Source of the DNA: Arthrobacter sp. PGP41
Lineage (GTDB): Bacteria; Actinomycetota; Actinomycetes; Actinomycetales; Micrococcaceae
DNA: 64,000 nt
Assembly: GCF_002953935.1 (NCBI RefSeq)
Contig: NZ_CP026514.1
Coordinates: 1,178,001 to 1,242,000 of the forward strand
Direction: 5' to 3'
Shown: positions 25,921-34,712 of the stretch, piece after piece
Numbering within the stretch: the first letter of the stretch is position 1
How the letters are laid out: the number at the start of each line of letters is the position of its first letter
Position numbers and translations under genes: made by a program
Notes under the pieces: generated by a model
What the model saw: the letters and a program-made list of their open reading frames with translations, nothing else
What the model was told of the DNA's origin: nothing
Database searches by the model: none

Positions 25921-26759
25921 GCCGCGCGGTGGGGGCAACGGCGGAGGCGGACGCTGTGGAGGAGGCCCGCAGCAGGGCCTTCGGCGCCCTGTATTCAAGG
26001 AACGCCCGGGCGGTGATTTCGCGCGGACTGAAAGCGACGCTGGGCGGCCACTGGCTGATCATGCTGTCCGGTTTTTTCGAGCCGGTCCTGTTCCTGCTCT
26101 CCATGGGCGTGGGCATGGGGGCGCTCGTGGGCGATGTGGAAGGGCCAGGCGGAGCGCCGATCAGCTACGCGGCCTACATCGCACCGGCCCTGCTTGCCGT
26201 CTCGGCGATGAACGGCGCGGTGTACGACTCCACCTGGAACGTTTTCTTCAAGATGAACTTCGGCAAGCTGTACCAAGGCATGCTGTACACGTCCCTTGGA
26301 CCGCTGGATATCGCCCTCGGCGAGATCTTCCTGGCCCTCCTGCGCGGCATGCTGTACGCCACGGGCTTCACGGCGGTCATGGGCGTCATGGGTTTGATCA
26401 CCACTCCGTGGGCGCTGCTGATGATTCCCGGCTCGGTGCTGATCGCTTTCGGCTTCGCCAGCATCGGAATGGGTATCACCAGCTTCATGAAGACGTTCCA
26501 GCAGATGGACTGGATCACTTTCCTCATGCTGCCCATGTTCCTGTTCAGCGCCACGTTCTACCCCCTGAGCGTCTACCCGCAGGCCATCCAGTGGCTCATC
26601 CAGGCAATGCCGCTGTGGCACGGGGTGGAACTCCTGCGCCAGATCAGCGCTGGCTCCTTCACGGCCGCGACGCCCGTCCACGTGGGCTACTACCTGGTGA
26701 TGACCGCCGTCGGCATGCTGCTCACCACTGTCCGCCTGCGCCAGCTCTTCCTGAAGTAG
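25917..26759 (+). CDS. ABC-2 type exporter permease 2
   Basis: A 280-residue ABC-2 permease, clearly related to its neighbour: SMGVGMGALVGDVEGPGG, then SYAAYIAPALLAVSAMNGAV, PMFLFSATFYPLSVYPQAIQ and LIQAMPLWHGVELLRQ. Six helices are predicted. The start ATG overlaps the stop of permease 1 (ATGA). The pair most likely forms the membrane part of one exporter. It is the last gene of the operon; a 66-bp palindrome begins 27 bp after its stop. Confidence 0.85.
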   Translation: MSRAVGATAEADAVEEARSRAFGALYSRNARAVISRGLKATLGGHWLIMLSGFFEPVLFLLSMGVGMGALVGDVEGPGGAPISYAAYIAPALLAVSAMNGAVYDSTWNVFFKMNFGKLYQGMLYTSLGPLDIALGEIFLALLRGMLYATGFTAVMGVMGLITTPWALLMIPGSVLIAFGFASIGMGITSFMKTFQQMDWITFLMLPMFLFSATFYPLSVYPQAIQWLIQAMPLWHGVELLRQISAGSFTAATPVHVGYYLVMTAVGMLLTTVRLRQLFLK

Positions 26760-26785
26760 CCGCCAAACCGGCTAGCGAAGTATCC

Positions 26786-26851
26786 CCCAACTAGGTAGCG
26801 CCAAGTGTCGTTTTGGGGGTTCAAAACGACACTTGGCGCTACCTAGTTGGG
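26786..26851. repeat. 66-bp perfect palindrome, copy 2 (opposite orientation)
   Basis: Arms 26786-26815 and 26822-26851 are identical to those of the copy at 19827-19892, but the loop reads GGGGTT, the reverse complement of the first loop. The two copies are therefore exact reverse complements over all 66 bp. Each begins 8-27 bp after a stop codon, suggesting a terminator or 3' end function. Confidence 0.9.
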
Positions 26852-26911
26852 AATGTTCGCCGGGGGTGGAAGGAGGCGGGAGCATGCCTAGGGGTTTGAG
26901 AGAATGGGTGC

Positions 26912-27472
26912 ATGCAATCTCTGGGCAGCTCCAAGTCATCCTCCAAACCCGCCAGGGGCGGATTCTCCATGTTCCGCATCAGCGGCCCGGGACTGATGGT
27001 CCTGGTCACAGCATTCATTGTGGCCGTAATCTTTGCGGCCAACCAGAACGACGTCGTGGGCTGGGTTGTGGCCGTCATTGCAGCCTTCTGGCTCGCGCTG
27101 GCCTGCTTTGTGGTGTTCAGCATCCAAAAGGCGGCCAAGAAGGCCGGCGCCAAGCTTAGCGAAGCCCAGAACGCCTTCACGTCCGCTGCAGGGCGCGGCC
27201 CGTACTCCGCGGCAGACCACGGCGGAACCAGGGTTGTTGCCGAGCGCAGCCAGGCTGAGGAGGTCCGCGACCTCAAGCTGGACCACTCGTTCAAGATTGT
27301 CCAGGTGCAGGTCCGCGTGGTGGAGGAGGAGCGCGCCAAGGGTGCCGCCGCCAACCAGGACACCATCCACAGGGCACTGGAAACCATTGAGATCACGGCC
27401 ACCAACGCCAGGGACATGATCAAGTCCTCCGGCAGCAGTGGAGAGCCGGTCACCGGAACCATCATCGACTAG
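26912..27472 (+). CDS. small membrane protein of unknown function
   Basis: A 186-residue protein with a Ser/Lys-rich N-terminus, two adjacent membrane helices (about 25-47 and 49-70: LMVLVTAFIVAVIFAAN and VVGWVVAVIAAFWLALACFV) and a cytoplasmic C-terminal part rich in Ala, Lys and Glu, predicted helical (RSQAEEVRDLKLDHSFKIVQ, then VQVRVVEEERAKGAAANQDT). I do not recognise a domain. It lies between the ABC exporter and xthA on the same strand, with 10 bp to the xthA start, so the two are probably co-transcribed. Confidence 0.75.
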   Translation: MQSLGSSKSSSKPARGGFSMFRISGPGLMVLVTAFIVAVIFAANQNDVVGWVVAVIAAFWLALACFVVFSIQKAAKKAGAKLSEAQNAFTSAAGRGPYSAADHGGTRVVAERSQAEEVRDLKLDHSFKIVQVQVRVVEEERAKGAAANQDTIHRALETIEITATNARDMIKSSGSSGEPVTGTIID

Positions 27473-27482
27473 AGTGGAGCGG

Positions 27483-28316
27483 GTGAGCTCGGCATTGAAC
27501 AAGGACCACCTTCGCATCGCATCCGTCAACGTCAACGGCCTCCGGGCTGCCTTCAAGAACGGCATGGCGGCGTGGCTGGAGCCCCGCGAAGTGGACATCC
27601 TCTGCCTGCAGGAAGTCCGCGCCCCGGACGCCATCGTGCGCCAGCTGCTGGGCGAAGGCTGGCACATCCTGCACGCCGAAGCTGAGGCCAAGGGCCGGGC
27701 CGGCGTCGCTATCGCATCGCGCGAGGAGCCACTGGAAACCCGCAACGGCATTGGTGACGACTACTTCGCCACGGCCGGGCGCTGGGTTGAGGCGGACTTC
27801 CGCCTGCGGGATGCGGCGGGGCAGCCTGTGCAGCTCACCGTTGCCAGCGCATACGTCCACTCCGGCGAGGTGGGCACGGCGAAGCAGGATGACAAATTCA
27901 GGTTCCTGGATGTCATGAGCACCCGGCTCCCGGAACTGGCCAAGCACAGCGACCACGCCCTGGTGGTGGGTGACCTCAACGTTGCGCACACGCGGCTGGA
28001 CATCCGGAACTCAAAAGCCAACGTCAAGAAGGCGGGCCACCTGCCGGAAGAACGCGTTTACTTCGACAGGTTCTTCGGCGAGGAAATCGGCTGGCATGAT
28101 GTGCACCGCAACCTGGCTGGACCGGTTGACGGGCCATACACCTGGTGGTCGCAGCGCGGCAAGGCCTTTGACAATGACACCGGCTGGCGCATCGATTACC
28201 ACCTGGCCACCCCGGCGCTGGCTGCCTCCGCGATCTCTGCGGTGGTGGACCGTGCGGCGTCGTGGGATACCCGCTTCTCCGACCACGCCCCGCTGGTAGT
28301 GGATTACCAGCTCTAA
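27483..28316 (+). CDS. xthA: exodeoxyribonuclease III / AP endonuclease
   Basis: About 277 residues of the EEP nuclease superfamily. Signature elements in order: RIASVNVNGLRAAFKNGM (Asn of the active site), DILCLQEVRAPD (metal-binding Glu in LQE), VVGDLNVAHTRLDIRNSKAN (catalytic Asp/Asn), YTWWSQRGKAFDNDTGWRID and the closing SDHAPLVVDY (catalytic Asp-His). It repairs abasic sites. The start is a GTG at 27483 with GGAG close by; in-frame sequence upstream has no conservation. trpS follows after 21 bp. Confidence 0.93.
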   Translation: MSSALNKDHLRIASVNVNGLRAAFKNGMAAWLEPREVDILCLQEVRAPDAIVRQLLGEGWHILHAEAEAKGRAGVAIASREEPLETRNGIGDDYFATAGRWVEADFRLRDAAGQPVQLTVASAYVHSGEVGTAKQDDKFRFLDVMSTRLPELAKHSDHALVVGDLNVAHTRLDIRNSKANVKKAGHLPEERVYFDRFFGEEIGWHDVHRNLAGPVDGPYTWWSQRGKAFDNDTGWRIDYHLATPALAASAISAVVDRAASWDTRFSDHAPLVVDYQL

Positions 28317-28337
28317 GCCCCGAAGGTTTCCTCCCAC

Positions 28338-29381
28338 ATGACTACCCCAACTTCGCCAGCCGCAAAGAAGCGCATCCTCTCCGGAGCCAAGCCCACGGCC
28401 GATTCCCTGCACCTGGGCAACTACATCGGCGCCGTCCGCAACTGGGTGGACATGCAGGCTGAGTACGACGCCGTCTTCTTCATCCCGGACCTGCACGCCA
28501 TCACCGTGGACTTCGACCCGGCTGAGCTGGCCAAGCGCACCCGGATCGTTGCCGCACAGTACATCGCAGCGGGCATTGATCCGGACAAGAGCATCTTCTT
28601 CGTCCAGTCCCACGTGCCCGAACATGCGCAGTTGGCCTGGGCATTGAACTGCATCACCGGTTTCGGCGAAGCCTCGCGCATGACCCAGTTCAAGGACAAG
28701 ACCCAGAAGTCCGGCGCTGACGCCGCCACCTTGGGGCTTTTTGCCTACCCCACCCTCATGGCTGCGGACATCCTGCTGTACCAGACGGACCTGGTGCCGG
28801 TAGGGGAGGACCAGCGGCAGCACCTGGAGCTCACCCGGAACCTGGCCCAGCGCTTCAATACCCGCTTTGGTCCTACATTCACCGTCCCCGAGGCGACCAT
28901 CGTCAAGGAAAGCGCCAAGATCTACGATCTGCAGAACCCCAGCGCCAAGATGTCGAAGACCGGGGAATCCCCCAACGGGGCCATCCAGCTCCTGGAGGAC
29001 CCGAAGGTCGCGGCCAAGCGCATCAAATCGGCAGTGACGGATGCCGGAACGGAAATCCGGTTTGATACGGAGGAGAAGCCCGGCGTCTCCAACCTGCTCA
29101 CTATTTACTCGTCCTTGACCGGAAAGACGGTGGCCGAGCTCGAAGCCGAGTACCAGGGCAAGATGTACGGCCATCTTAAGGTGGACCTTGCGGAGGTAGT
29201 GGTGGACTTCATTACGCCCCTGCGGAACCGCACCAACGAGCTGATGGCCGATCCGGCCGAGCTGGACCGCCTGCTCGCACACGGGGCCGAGCGCGCCCGT
29301 GAGATTGCCTCGGTGACCCTCGCCCGGGTATATGAGCGCATGGGTTTCCTTCCCTCCCTCAGCCTCGCCGGAGTCCACTAG
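28338..29381 (+). CDS. trpS: tryptophanyl-tRNA synthetase
   Basis: A 347-residue class I synthetase. The HIGH-like motif is [14 protein letters not shown], and the KMSKS loop is [12 protein letters not shown]. Other family marks are [26 protein letters not shown] and [20 protein letters not shown]. It charges tRNA-Trp. The gene is followed within 5 bp by the 2H-type gene and then yihY; trpS next to yihY is an order also known from M. tuberculosis (Rv3336c/Rv3335c). Confidence 0.97.
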   Translation: MTTPTSPAAKKRILSGAKPTADSLHLGNYIGAVRNWVDMQAEYDAVFFIPDLHAITVDFDPAELAKRTRIVAAQYIAAGIDPDKSIFFVQSHVPEHAQLAWALNCITGFGEASRMTQFKDKTQKSGADAATLGLFAYPTLMAADILLYQTDLVPVGEDQRQHLELTRNLAQRFNTRFGPTFTVPEATIVKESAKIYDLQNPSAKMSKTGESPNGAIQLLEDPKVAAKRIKSAVTDAGTEIRFDTEEKPGVSNLLTIYSSLTGKTVAELEAEYQGKMYGHLKVDLAEVVVDFITPLRNRTNELMADPAELDRLLAHGAERAREIASVTLARVYERMGFLPSLSLAGVH

Positions 29382-29385
29382 CGCT

Positions 29386-30045
29386 ATGTCGTCCAGCAAA
29401 GTCACCGCAAGGGAAGGCACCCGTTCCCGCCGGACGGCGGGGACAGCCGCCACCCCCCACGGAGACCCAGCAGATCGTCGCGTTGCGCCGCGCGGTCGCC
29501 CATCCCGCACGGAGGACATCAGCGTCGGCGTCATCCTGGGCTTTCCGGCCGAAATCGCGGCGGAGCTGCAGCGTTGGCGGGCTTCCTTCGGTGATCCCCT
29601 GGCGGACGTGGTTCCCGCCCACATCACCCTGGTGACCACTACCCCTACGAAGGATTGGGAGGCCACCCGCGAGCACGTGCGGGATGTGGCCCGCCGGCAG
29701 AGGCCCTTCACCGTCACCATCGCGGGAACGGGGACCTTCCGTCCGGTCTCCCCGGTGGTGTTCATCAACGTTGAGGACGGCTTCGAAGACTGCGTCGACC
29801 TGCACGAAAAGCTCCAGCAGGGTCCCCTGCACCGCGAGTTGCCGTTTGCTTACCACCCCCACGTCACTATCGCCCATGATGTGGCCCCGGAAAGCCTCGA
29901 CGAAGCCGAAACGGTGCTGCGGAACTACAGTGCCACCTTCCCCGTGGTTAGCATGGGACTTTACGAGCACGATGCCAACGGCATCTGGCAGCTACGGGAA
30001 GAGCTGGAATTTGGGACCCAAACTGACAACGACGGCGGCACCTGA
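29386..30045 (+). CDS. 2'-5' RNA ligase-like 2H phosphoesterase
   Basis: A 219-residue protein. The two HxT motifs that define the 2H superfamily are present: AHITLV (about residue 86) and PHVTIA (about 162), spaced as in LigT/YjcG-like proteins. The first 50 residues are basic, Ser/Thr/Arg-rich and probably disordered. The start ATG at 29386 lies 5 bp after the trpS stop, and a start within trpS is possible but unsupported. The enzymes of this group act on 2',3'-cyclic phosphates or 2'-5' bonds in RNA; the true substrate here is unknown. Confidence 0.85.
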   Translation: MSSSKVTAREGTRSRRTAGTAATPHGDPADRRVAPRGRPSRTEDISVGVILGFPAEIAAELQRWRASFGDPLADVVPAHITLVTTTPTKDWEATREHVRDVARRQRPFTVTIAGTGTFRPVSPVVFINVEDGFEDCVDLHEKLQQGPLHRELPFAYHPHVTIAHDVAPESLDEAETVLRNYSATFPVVSMGLYEHDANGIWQLREELEFGTQTDNDGGT

Positions 30046-30076
30046 CTCACGTCCCCCGTTGCGGCACCAGGCGAAA

Positions 30077-31192
30077 TTGCCTGAACAGCAGCCCCTTCCC
30101 ACCGACCACGCCCACCTGAAGCTCGCGGTCATCCAGAAACGGATGGAGTGGAACAAGGCACGGAGGGCCGGCAAGGGTCCCTTGGCCAGCCTGATGGCCA
30201 TGGTCCAGTGGCTGCTGGCCCGCCTTAGCGCCCTTCGACCCATGCGCGCCTTCCGGCACTACACACTCCAGCACGGCCCGCTGATGAGCGCCGGCATCGG
30301 CTTCAACATGTTTTTCTCCATCACCGGCCTCCTCACCACCGGCTTCTCCATTGCTGGCCTGGTCCTGCGCGGACAGCCGGCGCTCCTGGACACGATCATT
30401 AGCAGCGTTGCCCAAAGCGCGCCGGGACTCTTGAAGCTAAACGGGGGCGATGGGCTGGTTGACCCCCAGGACCTGCTGAACCCGGACGGTCTTGGCTGGA
30501 CCGCCCTGATCGGTGCCGTGGTCACAGTCATCACGTCCTTGGGCTGGATCGCCGGACTTCGGGACGGGCTGCGCGGTGTGCTGGAGTTGCCACCGCTGCT
30601 GGTCAATCCCATCCTCCTGAAGCTCCGGGATGCAGGCACCTTGCTGCTGCTTGGCGTGGCCCTGGTGATCAGTGCTGGAGCTTCCCTGGTGTTTGGAACC
30701 GCCGCCGGCTGGGTGTCCGACTTCCTGCGCCTCGATGACGCTGTTGCCGGTCCGCTGACCACATCGATCAAGATTGCGGTCCCGCTGGTCCTGAACTGGG
30801 CTACCGCGCTCATCATGTTCCGGCTCGCGGGCGGCCTCAAACTGTCCCGCCGGTCCCTGCTTGAGGGCACCATCCTGGCGGCACTGGGCACCACCATATT
30901 GCAGATCTTCAGCACCGAGCTGCTGGCCGGGGCAGGGCGCAATCCCATCCTGGCGCCGTTCGCGATCATCATCGGACTGCTGATCTGGTTCAACCTGGTG
31001 AGCCAGGTCTACCTCGTCTCAGCCGGCTGGGCCGCCATCCGCGAAGCAGACCTGCACAGCCCCTCTACAGGCCATGACAAGGGCACGTGGGGCGCCCGCC
31101 AGGTGCAGCCAGGTAAGGTGCCCGTGCATCCTGATGCGGGCGTCCTGGCTACTGCCCGGCGTCGAGGTACTGGTCGGCCCAGGCAGCAATGA
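30077..31192 (+). CDS. YihY/BrkB-family inner membrane protein
   Basis: About 371 residues with six predicted membrane helices. Family marks: HGPLMSAGIGFNMFFSITGL in helix 1 and LLIWFNLVSQVYLVSAGWAA in the last helix, with LGWTALIGAVVTVITSLGWI in between. Function of the family is not settled; it is not an RNase despite old names. No ATG is well placed: TTG at 30077 behind AGGCGAAA is chosen, and TTG 30059 or ATG 30144 are alternatives. The C-terminal 40 residues are polar and overlap the convergent hydrolase gene by 44 bp. Confidence 0.82.
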   Translation: MPEQQPLPTDHAHLKLAVIQKRMEWNKARRAGKGPLASLMAMVQWLLARLSALRPMRAFRHYTLQHGPLMSAGIGFNMFFSITGLLTTGFSIAGLVLRGQPALLDTIISSVAQSAPGLLKLNGGDGLVDPQDLLNPDGLGWTALIGAVVTVITSLGWIAGLRDGLRGVLELPPLLVNPILLKLRDAGTLLLLGVALVISAGASLVFGTAAGWVSDFLRLDDAVAGPLTTSIKIAVPLVLNWATALIMFRLAGGLKLSRRSLLEGTILAALGTTILQIFSTELLAGAGRNPILAPFAIIIGLLIWFNLVSQVYLVSAGWAAIREADLHSPSTGHDKGTWGARQVQPGKVPVHPDAGVLATARRRGTGRPRQQ

Positions 31193-31919
31193 TTCGCGCG
31201 GCCCTGGCCGCCTGGCCCTTGCCGGTCAGCAGGTGGTCGCTGCCTTCGAGCGACACGAAGTTTCTGGGGTGGCGGGCCGTCTGGAAGATCGTGCTGGCGT
31301 TTTCGATTCCCACGGTGTTGTCGGTGGGGGAGTGGAGCACCATCAGCGGTTTGTGAAGCTGTTTGATGCAGTCCGTGAGGTCGGCATTTTCCAGGTCCTC
31401 CACGAAGTGCTTGCGGATCTCCACCCTCTTCCCGCCAAGGTCCACTTCTGCGCTGCCTTCACTCAGGATCTTGTCCAGGGCCGCGTCGAAGACATGCGCC
31501 ACGTGCTTCGGTGAGAATGGCGCACCCACGGTAGCGACGGCGTCGAGCTCTGGAATTTCCCGGGCCGCGGCCAGGACCGCGGCGCCGCCGAAGGAATGGC
31601 CCACCAACAGGGAAATCGGCTTCCCTTCGCTGCGCATGAACTCGGCCGCCCGAACAGTATCCGCCACTTTGTGGCTGAACGAGCCGGCGGACCACTCTCC
31701 TGCGGAGCCGCCCAGGCCAAGGTTGTCGAACCGGAGCATGCCGACTCCGCTGTCCGCCAGCGCCTTGCACATCCGGGACGCGGACGGGCTGTCCTTTCCC
31801 AGCGTGAAACCGTGCGAGAACACTCCCCAGCCCTTGACCGGCCCCTCCGGAACGTCGATGATTCCCGAGAGCATCTCGCCGGTGGAGCCTTCAAAGCTGA
31901 CTTTTTCGGAGCGGGACAT
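31149..31919 (-). CDS. alpha/beta hydrolase (dienelactone hydrolase/OsmC-associated type)
   Basis: A 256-residue alpha/beta hydrolase: VFSHGFTLGKDSPSASRMCK, MLRFDNLGLGGSAGEW, nucleophile elbow VGHSFGGAAV (Ser about residue 110), acid in LMVLHSPTDNTVG and His in LEGSDHLLTG. The closest familiar pattern is the hydrolase half of bifunctional hydrolase-OsmC proteins, but no OsmC domain is attached here. It overlaps yihY tail-to-tail by 44 bp. The substrate is unknown. A long palindrome lies between its start and the sdhB stop. Confidence 0.85.
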   Translation of the reverse strand: MSRSEKVSFEGSTGEMLSGIIDVPEGPVKGWGVFSHGFTLGKDSPSASRMCKALADSGVGMLRFDNLGLGGSAGEWSAGSFSHKVADTVRAAEFMRSEGKPISLLVGHSFGGAAVLAAAREIPELDAVATVGAPFSPKHVAHVFDAALDKILSEGSAEVDLGGKRVEIRKHFVEDLENADLTDCIKQLHKPLMVLHSPTDNTVGIENASTIFQTARHPRNFVSLEGSDHLLTGKGQAARAARIIAAWADQYLDAGQ

Positions 31920-31938
31920 GGTTCACCTTTCAGATACA

Positions 31939-32003
31939 GCAACGCGGGGTCACTTCCGGCCCAAAAACCAAGGTTTATCGGGCGCGGAGTGACCCCGCGT
32001 TGC
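31939..32003. repeat. long palindrome downstream of sdhB
   Basis: Outer arms of 16 perfect bases (GCAACGCGGGGTCACT at 31939-31954 and its complement at 31988-32003), continued by an imperfect inner stem and a loop of about 17 bases. It starts 17 bp after the sdhB stop (minus strand) and ends 20 bp upstream of the hydrolase start. A terminator or 3' stabiliser of the sdh mRNA is likely. Its sequence differs from the 66-bp palindromes. Confidence 0.75.
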
Positions 32004-32019
32004 TCAGGTTCGGTACAGA

Positions 32020-32802
32020 CTAGATCTTGCGGGAGAGAATGGCCTGCTTGACCTCGGCAATTGCCTGCGTCACCTGGATGCCGCGCGGGCATGCCTCCGA
32101 GCAGTTGAAGGTGGTGCGGCAGCGCCACACGCCTTCCTTGTCGTTGAGGATCTCCAGGCGCATGTCGCCCGCGTCATCACGTGAATCGAAGATGAAGCGG
32201 TGCGCGTTCACGATCGCCGCCGGGCCGAAGTACTGGCCGTCGGTCCAGAAGACCGGGCAGGAGGAGGTGCACGCAGCACACAGGATGCACTTGGTGGTGT
32301 CGTCAAAACGCTCACGGTCCTCGGCGGACTGCAGGCGTTCGCGGGTGGGCTCGTGCCCCTTGTTGATGAGGAACGGCATGACCTCGCGGTAGGACTGGAA
32401 GAACGGCTCCATGTCCACGATGAGGTCCTTTTCCACCGGCAGGCCCTTGATGGGCTCCACCGTGATGGGCTTGGACGTGTCCAGGTCCTTGAGGAGCGTC
32501 TTGCAGGCAAGGCGGTTCCGGCCGTTAATGCGCATGGCATCGGAGCCGCACACACCGTGGGCGCAGGAGCGGCGGAAGGAAAGCGTGCCGTCCGTTTCCC
32601 ACTTGACCTTGTGCAGGGCGTCCAGGACACGGTCCGTGCCGTACATGGTCAGGTGGAAGTCGTCCCACGTGGCTTCCTCGGAGACCTCCGGGTTGTACCG
32701 GCGGACGCGCAGGTGCACATCGAACGTGGGGATCTCGCCGCCACCGCCGACGCCGGCAGGCAGTTCAATCTTTGAGGCTGGCTCAGCGATTTCAGCGGTC
32801 AT
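32020..32802 (-). CDS. sdhB: succinate dehydrogenase iron-sulfur subunit
   Basis: A 260-residue subunit. Cys ligands of the three clusters are visible: [2Fe-2S] in CAHGVCGSDAMRINGRNRLAC-type spacing (about 80-100), and the two ferredoxin-like sets CILCAACTSSCP and CSEACPRGI. It passes electrons from SdhA FAD to the membrane quinone site. GAGGAAGTACTAAAG upstream of the ATG overlaps the sdhA stop, so translation is coupled. It is the last gene of sdhCDAB (minus strand). Confidence 0.96.
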   Translation of the reverse strand: MTAEIAEPASKIELPAGVGGGGEIPTFDVHLRVRRYNPEVSEEATWDDFHLTMYGTDRVLDALHKVKWETDGTLSFRRSCAHGVCGSDAMRINGRNRLACKTLLKDLDTSKPITVEPIKGLPVEKDLIVDMEPFFQSYREVMPFLINKGHEPTRERLQSAEDRERFDDTTKCILCAACTSSCPVFWTDGQYFGPAAIVNAHRFIFDSRDDAGDMRLEILNDKEGVWRCRTTFNCSEACPRGIQVTQAIAEVKQAILSRKI

Positions 32803-32804
32803 CT

Positions 32805-34604
32805 TTAGTACTTCCTCACCATCGGCTCGTAGCGGGTAAAGACGACCGGCTTGGTGGCCAGGCGGATGCCGGCAATTGACTCAGCCGATCCGTCCGCCGG
32901 GGCGTGGTCATCCTTGTACGCCATGGAGTGCTTCATGAATTTCTCGTCGTTGCGGTCCGGGAAGTCCTCGCGGAAGTGTCCGCCGCGGGATTCCTCGCGG
33001 TAGAGGGCGGCCACGGTCATCACCTTGGCCAGTTCCAGCAGGAAGCCGAGTTCCACCGCCTCGAGCAGGTCAAGGTTGAAGCGCTTGCCCTTGTCCTGGA
33101 CGTTGATCCGCTTGTACCGCTCCTCGAAGGAAGCGATGTCGCGGAGGACCTGGTTCAGCGTCTCCGCAGTGCGGAACACCTGCATGTTGGCGTCCATGGT
33201 GTCCTGGAGTTCCTTGCGGATCACGGCCACCTTCTCGTCTCCGCTGCCGTTGCGCGCAATGTCCAGCAGTTCGGTGGTGTACGCCAGCGGGTTTTCCGGC
33301 AGTTCCACGAAGTCGGCCGTCTTGGCGTATTCTGCCGCGGCGATGCCGGCACGCTTGCCGAACACGTTGATGTCCAGCAGCGAGTTGGTGCCAAGGCGGT
33401 TGGAGCCGTGAACGGACACGCACGCAACCTCGCCGGCTGCATACAGGCCGGGGACCACGGTGTCATTGTCCTGCAGGACCTCGGTGGTGATGTTGGTGGG
33501 GATGCCGCCCATGGCGTAATGCGCGGTGGGGAACACCGGGACGGGCTCCGTGTACGGCTCCACACCCAGGTACGTGCGGGCGAACTCGGTGATGTCCGGG
33601 AGCTTGGCATCGATGTGCGCGGGCTCCAGGTGGGTCAGGTCCAGGAGGACGTAGTCCTTGTTCGGTCCGCAGCCGCGGCCTTCGCGGACCTCGTTGGCCA
33701 TGGAGCGCGCAACGATGTCGCGGGGCGCCAGGTCCTTGATGGTGGGGGCGTAACGCTCCATGAAGCGCTCACCCTCGGAGTTGCGCAGGATGGCACCCTC
33801 ACCGCGGGCGGCCTCGGAAAGGAGGATGCCCAGGCCGGCAAGGCCGGTCGGGTGGAACTGGAAGAACTCCATGTCCTCCAGGGGGATGCCGCGGCGGAAG
33901 GCGATGCCCATGCCGTCGCCGGTAAGGGTGTGCGCGTTGGAAGTGGTCTTGAAGACCTTGCCGGCGCCGCCGGAGGCGAACACCACGGACTTGGCCTGGA
34001 AGACGTGCAGTTCGCCCGAGGCGAGGTCGTAGGAGACGACGCCGGCAACGCGCTTCTGCTTGTAGGGGGTACCGTCCGCGCGGACAGCGTCCTCTTCGAC
34101 AGTCAGCAGGTCCAGGACGTAGTACTCGTTGTAGAACTCAACGTTGTGCTTGACGCAGTTCTGGTACAGGGTCTGCAGGATCATGTGGCCGGTGCGGTCC
34201 GCGGCGTAGCAGGCGCGGCGGACGGGTGCCTTGCCGTGGTCGCGGGTGTGCCCGCCGAACCGGCGCTGGTCAATCCGGCCTTCGGGCGTGCGGTTGAACG
34301 GCAGGCCCATCTTTTCAAGGTCAAGCACGGCGTCGATGGCCTCCTTGGCCATGACCTCAGCGGCGTCCTGGTCAACCAGGTAGTCGCCGCCCTTAATGGT
34401 GTCGAACGTGTGCCACTCCCAGTTGTCTTCCTCGACATTGGCAAGGGCCGCACACATGCCACCCTGCGCCGCACCGGTGTGCGAGCGGGTGGGGTAGAGC
34501 TTGGTCAGTACTGCTGTGCGCGCGCGCTGACCGGATTCGATCGCGGCGCGCATGCCAGCGCCACCGGCACCGACGATGACGACGTCGTACTTATGGACCT
34601 GCAT
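32805..34604 (-). CDS. sdhA: succinate dehydrogenase flavoprotein subunit
   Basis: A 599-residue FAD protein. FAD motif VVIVGAGGAGMRAAIESG at the N-terminus, flavin-attaching His in TRSHTGAAQGGMCAAL, and RRFGGHTRDHGKAP and HPTGLAGLGILLSEAARGEG in the catalytic region, with the tail RGGHFREDFPDRNDEKF. It oxidises succinate to fumarate. The start at MQVHKYDVVIVG gives the normal N-terminus. A 108-bp gap with a hairpin separates it from sdhD, unlike the tight spacing in the rest of the operon. Confidence 0.97.
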   Translation of the reverse strand: MQVHKYDVVIVGAGGAGMRAAIESGQRARTAVLTKLYPTRSHTGAAQGGMCAALANVEEDNWEWHTFDTIKGGDYLVDQDAAEVMAKEAIDAVLDLEKMGLPFNRTPEGRIDQRRFGGHTRDHGKAPVRRACYAADRTGHMILQTLYQNCVKHNVEFYNEYYVLDLLTVEEDAVRADGTPYKQKRVAGVVSYDLASGELHVFQAKSVVFASGGAGKVFKTTSNAHTLTGDGMGIAFRRGIPLEDMEFFQFHPTGLAGLGILLSEAARGEGAILRNSEGERFMERYAPTIKDLAPRDIVARSMANEVREGRGCGPNKDYVLLDLTHLEPAHIDAKLPDITEFARTYLGVEPYTEPVPVFPTAHYAMGGIPTNITTEVLQDNDTVVPGLYAAGEVACVSVHGSNRLGTNSLLDINVFGKRAGIAAAEYAKTADFVELPENPLAYTTELLDIARNGSGDEKVAVIRKELQDTMDANMQVFRTAETLNQVLRDIASFEERYKRINVQDKGKRFNLDLLEAVELGFLLELAKVMTVAALYREESRGGHFREDFPDRNDEKFMKHSMAYKDDHAPADGSAESIAGIRLATKPVVFTRYEPMVRKY

Positions 34605-34671
34605 ACCAGACGCTCTTTCTCTCAAAATTCGCAATAAAACAACGGGCGGGCGTTGCCTGCGCCGCAAAACA

Positions 34672-34697
34672 GGGCCCGCGGTTGTACCCGCGGGCCC
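34672..34697 (-). promoter_or_regulatory. intercistronic hairpin between sdhD and sdhA
   Basis: Perfect 10-bp inverted repeat GGGCCCGCGG/CCGCGGGCCC with loop TTGTAC, 15 bp after the sdhD stop and 68 bp before the sdhA start. No T-run follows, so partial attenuation, processing or stabilisation of the sdhAB part of the mRNA is possible. Confidence 0.5.
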
Positions 34698-34712
34698 GGG
34701 GTGGTGCCGGTG

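Noticed and set aside
32904..34637. A 577-residue plus-strand frame over sdhA
   Set aside because: Antisense shadow of a certain gene, caused by GC-rich third positions; no recognisable domain.
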